A DNA stretch of 26,352 nucleotides from Spirochaetota bacterium. GTDB taxonomy: Bacteria > Spirochaetota > UBA4802 > UBA5368. Below the pieces are notes generated by a model. That model ran no database searches. It was not told the origin of the DNA and was given only the letters and a program-made list of their open reading frames with translations. Shown one piece after another: positions 22,542 through 26,352 of the stretch (within the stretch, counting starts at the first letter, position 1; every line of letters begins with the position of its first letter). The translations under genes and the position numbers were made by a program. The stretch is from contig JAGODA010000004.1 in assembly GCA_017998475.1 (NCBI GenBank), positions 1 to 26,352 of the forward strand, in the 5' to 3' direction.

Positions 22542-23258
22542 TCAGTACAGCGCGAGCGCCTCCGCCGCGTTTACCCGTCCATCGTAAATCGCCTTTCCTA
22601 CGATGCACCCCTTGAGCCCCCTTTCGGTCAGGGCGGCCAGCCTCTGGATATCCCCGATGGATGATACTCCCCCGGAGGCGACCAGCGAAATTCCGGGAAC
22701 CTCGGAAAGTATGTTCTCCATGGCTCGTACATTCGGCCCGCCGAGCATGCCGTCCGTCGAGATATCGGTATAGATTATCTCATCGACGCCTATTTTTTTC
22801 AACTCTTTAATAAGGTCAACCGCGTGCACGCCGGATACATTCTTCCATCCTCGCGTGGCGACCCGGGAGTCCTTCGCGTCCACCCCGGCGACTATGTAGC
22901 GGCCGTAATGTTCTACTATGGACTTCGTATCGCCTTCGAGCACCGCGGTGCCGAGTATGATTCTCTCCACGCCGGCGTCCAGGTATGTCCGTACCGCGTG
23001 AGAATCGCGGATGCCTCCCCCCACCTCTATCGGGATGGAGAGCGATTTCCGTATCATCCTGATCAGGTCGATATTGACCGGTCTTCCCTCGAAGGCGCCG
23101 TCGAGGTCGACAACGTGGATCAGCCGCGCGCCCAGGCGCTGGAATTCGATGGCCTGCGCCACCGGATCGTCGGAATAGATTGTTTCCCTTTCCGGATCGC
23201 CCTGTACCAGGCGCACGCATTTGCCGTTTTTGATGTCAATAGCGGGTATTACGAGCAT
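22542..23258 (-). CDS. hisA: ProFAR isomerase (HisA)
   Basis: The 238-residue TIM-barrel enzyme converts N'-ProFAR to PRFAR in histidine synthesis. Catalytic Asp8 (IPAIDIKNGKCVRL) and Asp127 (VAGVDAKD) are present, with the two phosphate-binding loops GGGIR (80-84) and the later SGGVSSIGD. It is distinguished from HisF by its start and by the phosphate loop context. The start ATG 23258 overlaps the end of hisH by 10 bp. hisF, normally the next gene, does not follow; a diguanylate cyclase does. Confidence 0.95.
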   Translation of the reverse strand: MLVIPAIDIKNGKCVRLVQGDPERETIYSDDPVAQAIEFQRLGARLIHVVDLDGAFEGRPVNIDLIRMIRKSLSIPIEVGGGIRDSHAVRTYLDAGVERIILGTAVLEGDTKSIVEHYGRYIVAGVDAKDSRVATRGWKNVSGVHAVDLIKELKKIGVDEIIYTDISTDGMLGGPNVRAMENILSEVPGISLVASGGVSSIGDIQRLAALTERGLKGCIVGKAIYDGRVNAAEALALY

Positions 23259-23860
23259 ACGGCCCTCACGAAGTTTTCAACGATCATGAGCCCTGTTTTG
23301 TGGCTCTTTTCCGGATGAAACTGGGTCGCCACAAGGTTCCCCCTGCCGACGATACAGGGAAAGCGTACCCCGTATTCCGCCTCGGCGATGACCCACTCCC
23401 CGTCTACCATCGAAGGATGGTAGCTGTGTATAAAATAGAAATGACTTCCTTCTTTCACCCCTTCCAGAAAGCGGGAATTCCCGCGCAGGCATACGCTGTT
23501 CCAGCCCATATGCGGGACCTTCATCATGGTGGAATCGAAACGCACAACGCGTCCGGGAACGATCCCCAGCCCTTCGCTGTGGCCGAATTCCTCGCTCGAA
23601 TCAAACAGCAGCTGGTATCCCAGGCATATCCCCATGAAAAATCCGCCGCCGGCGATGTAGTCTCTCAGCGGAGATATCCAGCCCATTTCATGGAGATGCC
23701 TCATCGCCATGGCGAACGCCCCGTCACCGGGCATTATGAGCCCGTTCGAGGAGGCTATCGATCCGGGGTCCGAGGAGACCCGAACATCCATCGTGTATTT
23801 TTCAACGGCTTTCACGACGGAGCGTATATTCCCCATTCCATAATCGATAACCGTTATCAT
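23249..23860 (-). CDS. hisH: Imidazole glycerol phosphate synthase, glutaminase subunit
   Basis: The 203-residue class I glutamine amidotransferase feeds ammonia to HisF for making IGP and AICAR. The triad is visible: Cys79 in GICLGYQLLF, and His182 and Glu184 in TQFHPEKS. The start ATG 23860 overlaps the hisB stop in an ATGA junction, with AAAGGGA upstream, and gives the typical opening MITVIDYGMGNIRSV. The frame extends 50 codons further upstream, into hisB, without family likeness. Its partner HisF is not in this window. Confidence 0.95.
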   Translation of the reverse strand: MITVIDYGMGNIRSVVKAVEKYTMDVRVSSDPGSIASSNGLIMPGDGAFAMAMRHLHEMGWISPLRDYIAGGGFFMGICLGYQLLFDSSEEFGHSEGLGIVPGRVVRFDSTMMKVPHMGWNSVCLRGNSRFLEGVKEGSHFYFIHSYHPSMVDGEWVIAEAEYGVRFPCIVGRGNLVATQFHPEKSHKTGLMIVENFVRAVCS

Positions 23861-24447
23861 GAAATGGTCCCTTTGGTGGAGGGCACCACGTCTCCTAGCC
23901 CGTGGTGAACAGCACAGGCGCCTCGAAGCGAAACCGCCAGCGATTTGAATATAGCCTCGTGGATGTGGTGGCGATTTTCCCCGTAGAACAGCATGACGTG
24001 GATATTGCATTCCGCGTTCGCGGCGAATGATCGCAAAAACTCCGTCGTCAACTCCTCACTGTATCGGTTTATATATCCACGAAGCTCGGGGCCGGAATAC
24101 CTGAAATACGCTCGTCCGGAAAGGTCTACAACACTCATCGCCAGAGCGTCATCCATCGGTACCGCCGCGTGACCGAACCTGACGATACCGGCCTTTTCGC
24201 CGAGCGCCTTCTTAAAGGCCTTACCCAGGCAGATTCCGGTATCCTCGACCGTATGATGATCGTCTATCTCATAATCGCCGCCGCACGCAATCTCAAGGAA
24301 GAAATGACCGTGGCGGGCCATGGCGTCGAGCATGTGGTCGAAAAACGGCACACCGGTGCTTATACTCGATTTTTCGACCGAGTCGAGCACCAGCCGTATG
24401 GAGATATCCGTTTCGGAGGTTTTACGTTTGATCTCAGCTTTCCTCAT
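23857..24447 (-). CDS. hisB: Imidazoleglycerol-phosphate dehydratase
   Basis: This is the monofunctional dehydratase form, without the HisB phosphatase domain of enterobacteria. The metal-binding histidine motifs are FFDHMLDAMARHGHF, DDHHTVEDTGICLG and ENRHHIHEAIFKSLA, and DLSGRAYF is also typical. It dehydrates IGP to imidazole-acetol phosphate with Mn. ATG 24447 is chosen because RKAEIKRKTSETDI is how the family usually starts. GTG 24483 would add 12 residues and cannot be excluded; neither has a strong ribosome site. First gene of hisB-hisH-hisA, downstream of a good promoter. Confidence 0.94.
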   Translation of the reverse strand: MRKAEIKRKTSETDISIRLVLDSVEKSSISTGVPFFDHMLDAMARHGHFFLEIACGGDYEIDDHHTVEDTGICLGKAFKKALGEKAGIVRFGHAAVPMDDALAMSVVDLSGRAYFRYSGPELRGYINRYSEELTTEFLRSFAANAECNIHVMLFYGENRHHIHEAIFKSLAVSLRGACAVHHGLGDVVPSTKGTIS

Positions 24448-24554
24448 TGGTTTACCATGCCGGGTCCCGCGCGGAATCGTCACGCTCCCGGGCCTGTATT
24501 CATATGTCAGTATTCGAAACCGAGGCTGAAGGTAATCTGCCGGTCACCGAAGTA

Positions 24555-24583
24555 TGTATAAGACTGCGGCCATGCGCAGTCAA
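24555..24583 (-). promoter_or_regulatory. Promoter and dyad operator for the his operon
   Basis: On the minus strand TTGACT (24583-24578) and TATACA (24560-24555) are 17 bp apart, a good sigma70 match. A perfect dyad, GACTGCG (24581-24575) and CGCAGTC (24568-24562) around 6 bases, starts inside the -35 and fills the spacer. A repressor bound there would block polymerase. No histidine-rich leader peptide is visible in the 65-100 bases before hisB. Confidence 0.6.
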
Positions 24584-24896
24584 GCTTTTAAATGATGAGG
24601 GGATAATATGATCTGCAGAATAAACTGGTTTCATGGGATTCGGCCTGTGGTCGGTATCAGATGGCCTGAGCGCCCCCGCCAGTTCGTGTTTAAGCATATT
24701 CGAACCATGAACATAGCCCGCCTTCGCTGTAAAGCCGCGGGCAATCCAGGTTCTCACATGCCCGACGGAGAGTGAACGCAGAAGTGATTCGCCTTGATCA
24801 TGTCCCGGCAAAATACACCCCGGGAGAGCCCGGCATTCCCCGGGGGTCCGATCAGCCGTACATCAATGCCGTGAATGTCAGTACCAGCGCCGGTAT

Positions 24897-24982
24897 GCGA
24901 AGGCGATTAAATTACATGATTTCAGTTCATCGTGTACTTGCGCCCTTCGCAATAAAAAAAGCCGTATGGCTTCGTTTTTTTT
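24897..24982 (+). ncRNA. Possible structured small RNA 3' portion with terminator
   Basis: GCGAAGGCG (24897-24905) pairs with CGCCCTTCGC (24941-24950) with one bulged C. Inside, TACATGA (24913-24919 region) can pair with TCA and TGTA flanking a 3-base bulge. Three bases later begins a terminator-like hairpin: AAGCC-GTAT-GGCTT followed by CG and eight T (24975-24982 region). No protein gene leads into it on the plus strand, so it may be the end of a small RNA whose 5' end was not located. The hairpin is also T-flanked on the minus strand, so antisense termination is possible. Confidence 0.35.
24954..24982. terminator. Bidirectional intrinsic terminator
   Basis: AAGCC (24959-24963) pairs with GGCTT (24968-24972) over GTAT, with an A7 run before and a T8 run after the stem, so it reads as a terminator on either strand. 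No annotated gene ends here. Confidence 0.6.
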
Positions 24983-25020
24983 GTTGCTTATTGCATAGTC
25001 CTGTCCGCCTAGTAGTAAGC

Positions 25021-25199
25021 GCCTGCGGTGCCCGTGATAGGAACCTTATATTTTTGAACCAACACCAAGCGAAAGGGGATCCCCACATCCGCAGGTGGAA
25101 ATCAGGCCGTCCGAAAGGTCGGTAGGTTGAAACAGGCGTGCGGGAACCCACCTGTGATAACAGGTTCAAGATTTCGCTTCCTACACGGCATTCGCGGGT
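25021..25199 (+). ncRNA. ssrS: 6S RNA candidate
   Basis: About 180 bases fold into the single long rod typical of 6S RNA. The closing stem pairs 25022-25036 with 25184-25198 (one bulge on each side) and continues as TAGGAA (25038-25043) with TTCCTA (25178-25183). An internal bubble follows (25044-25053 against 25170-25177), closed by TTGAACC (25054-25060) with GGTTCAA (25163-25169). The upper arm pairs GCAGGTGG (25091-25098) with CCACCTGT (25148-25155), and the tip CCGTCC-GAAA-GGTCGG (25107-25122) lies at the midpoint. 6S RNA mimics an open promoter and sequesters sigma70 RNA polymerase in stationary phase. The bubble is smaller than in E. coli. The strand was taken from motif likeness to other 6S RNAs. 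Confidence 0.78.
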
Positions 25200-25220
25200 A
25201 TTATAAAAAGAGAACGACCC

Positions 25221-26249
25221 ATGGATACCATATTTGGAATAAGGTGGAGAATAGCCGACTACACAGAGATCCTTCTCGCGATACTTATCATTGTCATCGT
25301 GATCGCTTTCGTCGTACTTCTGCGTTATAACCAGCATCTGAAAAATAAAAAGATTCAGGCGGAACAGCTGTTCCTGTTTAAAATCAAACAGCTCGGTCTT
25401 ACGAACTTCCAGGTCAAGATCCTCGACGGCCTGATCCATACGCTCAATCTCTCCGACGCGAGTGTCATCCTCGAGAATCCTGCTCTGTTCGAATCCTCTA
25501 TAGCCAGTTTCCTTGCCTATCTGAAATCACGCGGCGAGAAGGAGGAGGCCCTTTCATCGATATGCCGCGATCTCATTATAACCTATGAAAAGCTCTACAA
25601 CCACACCACCTTCAAGACCCCTCTTCAGACTATAAATGAATTGGAGACGGGCCTCCTCCTGTTCGTTACAACCCGCGCTAACAGTATCTTCATCGGTAAG
25701 ATATCGCGGATCGAACCGGGTAAGATCATCCTCGCCATCTTCAGAAGCGCCCGCGACATTAATGTCGCGGAGGGAGTCGATGCCGATGCGTATGTCTGGC
25801 GGGCGGGAGACGCCGAGTACTCCTTCAAGACAAAGGTGCTGAGTGTAACAGGCAATACCATTACTATACTTCTTCCGGAAGAGTTCAACAGGGGAAAAGA
25901 AGTCCGCCATCCCTACATCGATACGATCATACCCTGCACGATCTCTCAGGCGCCTTCGGGCCAGTCGGACGCTTCGAAGGCGGGTAAAAATGACGGTGAG
26001 CCCCTGAGCGCCGTCATCCACAAGATCCACCAGGACGAACTGATCGTTCGCACATCGAAGAAACTCGACTACCGTCAGACGTACACGATCAACTTCATCA
26101 TGTCGGATTTTAAAATGAAAATCACGGCGATAGTCATCGCTGACAGAACCATCCAGGAAGAGAACGTCTTCTACCTGACGTTCAGGTACACCGAGATATC
26201 CGAAGCCGCCCGCAGCATTCTAAAAACCTACATCCAGGAACACCTTTAA
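25221..26249 (+). CDS. Membrane-anchored PilZ-like protein, possible c-di-GMP effector
   Basis: The 342-residue protein has one N-terminal membrane segment (about 16-35) with the rest likely cytoplasmic. A helical region follows (about 45-130). Then comes a beta-rich domain (about 133-222, NELETGLLLFVTTRANSIFIGKI) of the kind that precedes PilZ in YcgR-type proteins, and a C-terminal PilZ-like barrel (about 224-342). The c-di-GMP signature is worn: RGKEVRHP stands where RxxxR is expected, and the DxSxxG loop reads HKIHQDEL. It may bind c-di-GMP weakly or not at all and act through partners on motility or envelope functions. It starts 22 bp after the 6S RNA candidate; ATG 25221 has only a weak AAAGAG site. 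A hairpin terminator follows. Confidence 0.7.
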   Translation: MDTIFGIRWRIADYTEILLAILIIVIVIAFVVLLRYNQHLKNKKIQAEQLFLFKIKQLGLTNFQVKILDGLIHTLNLSDASVILENPALFESSIASFLAYLKSRGEKEEALSSICRDLIITYEKLYNHTTFKTPLQTINELETGLLLFVTTRANSIFIGKISRIEPGKIILAIFRSARDINVAEGVDADAYVWRAGDAEYSFKTKVLSVTGNTITILLPEEFNRGKEVRHPYIDTIIPCTISQAPSGQSDASKAGKNDGEPLSAVIHKIHQDELIVRTSKKLDYRQTYTINFIMSDFKMKITAIVIADRTIQEENVFYLTFRYTEISEAARSILKTYIQEHL

Positions 26250-26262
26250 TCCGTGGAGTTCT

Positions 26263-26300
26263 GAATAAAGAGGACGCGGAAACCCGCGTCCTCTTTATTC
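26263..26300. terminator. Strong hairpin terminator after the PilZ-like gene
   Basis: A perfect 17-bp stem pairs 26263-26279 with 26284-26300 over the loop AAAC. Its GC core (AGGACGCGG) is flanked by AAAG on one side and CTTTATTC on the other, so it can stop transcription from either strand. It begins 13 bases after the stop codon. Nothing further is recognisable to the window end. Confidence 0.8.
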
Positions 26301-26352
26301 ACGCGCCCGAGTATTCTTTCAGCTCGTATAATCGAGGGCGGCGAGCCTGCGG

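Larger units (their letters stand above)
24484..25220. other. Long intergenic region with promoter, structured RNA candidates and no clear protein gene
   Basis: This 737-bp stretch has short open frames on both strands, but none resembles a known family or shows coding character. Its contents are a his promoter (24555-24583), a short dyad (GCCCGC/GCGGGC, 24716-24742), a C/G-rich self-complementary block (24818-24845), a bulged 9-bp stem (24897-24950) followed by a terminator hairpin (24954-24982), and a 6S RNA candidate (25021-25199). Confidence 0.7.

Noticed and set aside
24484..24600. Histidine-rich attenuator leader before hisB
   Set aside because: No short frame with a run of His codons and no antiterminator pair could be found between the promoter and hisB.
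24500..24811. Minus-strand 103-residue open frame upstream of hisB
   Set aside because: It spans the his promoter and its dyad, has no recognisable domain, no good ribosome site and an amino-acid mix like translated non-coding DNA.
24816..24850. Signal recognition particle RNA or tmRNA in the intergenic region
   Set aside because: The GGAAGCAGCC-type SRP tip and the tRNA-like 3' end of tmRNA are both absent from the region.
25075..25084. GGGGATCCCC palindrome as a separate operator
   Set aside because: It lies within the upper arm of the 6S RNA candidate and cannot form a hairpin by itself; simple GC-rich chance palindrome is enough to explain it.
24772..25125. Plus-strand 117-residue open frame
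   Set aside because: It runs through the terminator hairpin at 24954-24982 and the first half of the 6S RNA candidate, so coding is unlikely.

Overview
The window comes from a GC-rich, Gram-negative (diderm) bacterium and is ordinary dense chromosome: no insertion sequences, phage genes, rRNA genes or CRISPR arrays were seen. The mix of CheX-type chemotaxis phosphatase, cyclic-nucleotide receptor, GAF-GGDEF and PilZ-like c-di-GMP proteins, an AsmA-like envelope protein, and a Prp protease gene between rplU and rpmA would fit Spirochaetota best. A deltaproteobacterial-type lineage is not excluded. This placement is inference; no marker gene was aligned.

Layout. 1-4569 (+): the end of an unrecognised coiled-coil protein, then a double cNMP-binding protein overlapping an AsmA-like protein. 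4563-9506 (-): leuCD, a hybrid sensor kinase, a PolB-type exonuclease and a secreted HEAT-repeat protein. 9714-11517 (+): a five-domain S1 RNA-binding protein and a small unknown. 11511-11933 (-): CheX. 12162-12872 (+): a HAD phosphatase. 12865-24447 (-): a long run read in transcription order as hisB-hisH-hisA, a diguanylate cyclase, a small membrane protein, a CAT-anticodon tRNA, rplU-prp-rpmA-obg-proB and secA-glmM. 24484-25220 holds no convincing protein gene but contains a his promoter, a structured element with a terminator and a 6S RNA candidate. The last gene (+) is a membrane-anchored PilZ-like protein, followed by a strong hairpin.

The biosynthetic genes are partial pathways: leucine isomerisation (leuCD), histidine (BHA without F), proline (proB without proA) and amino-sugar phosphate isomerisation (glmM-like). 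The rplU-obg group makes large-subunit proteins and an assembly GTPase. SecA drives protein export, and the AsmA-like protein probably serves envelope lipid homeostasis. Signalling is rich: cNMP sensing, a PAS-kinase-receiver hybrid, c-di-GMP synthesis and a possible c-di-GMP effector.

The main non-coding points are a 6S RNA candidate (25021-25199) supported by pairings I traced by hand, a structured element just upstream of it ending in a terminator, promoters with overlapping dyads, and three tail-to-tail gene pairs that overlap by 7-8 bp.
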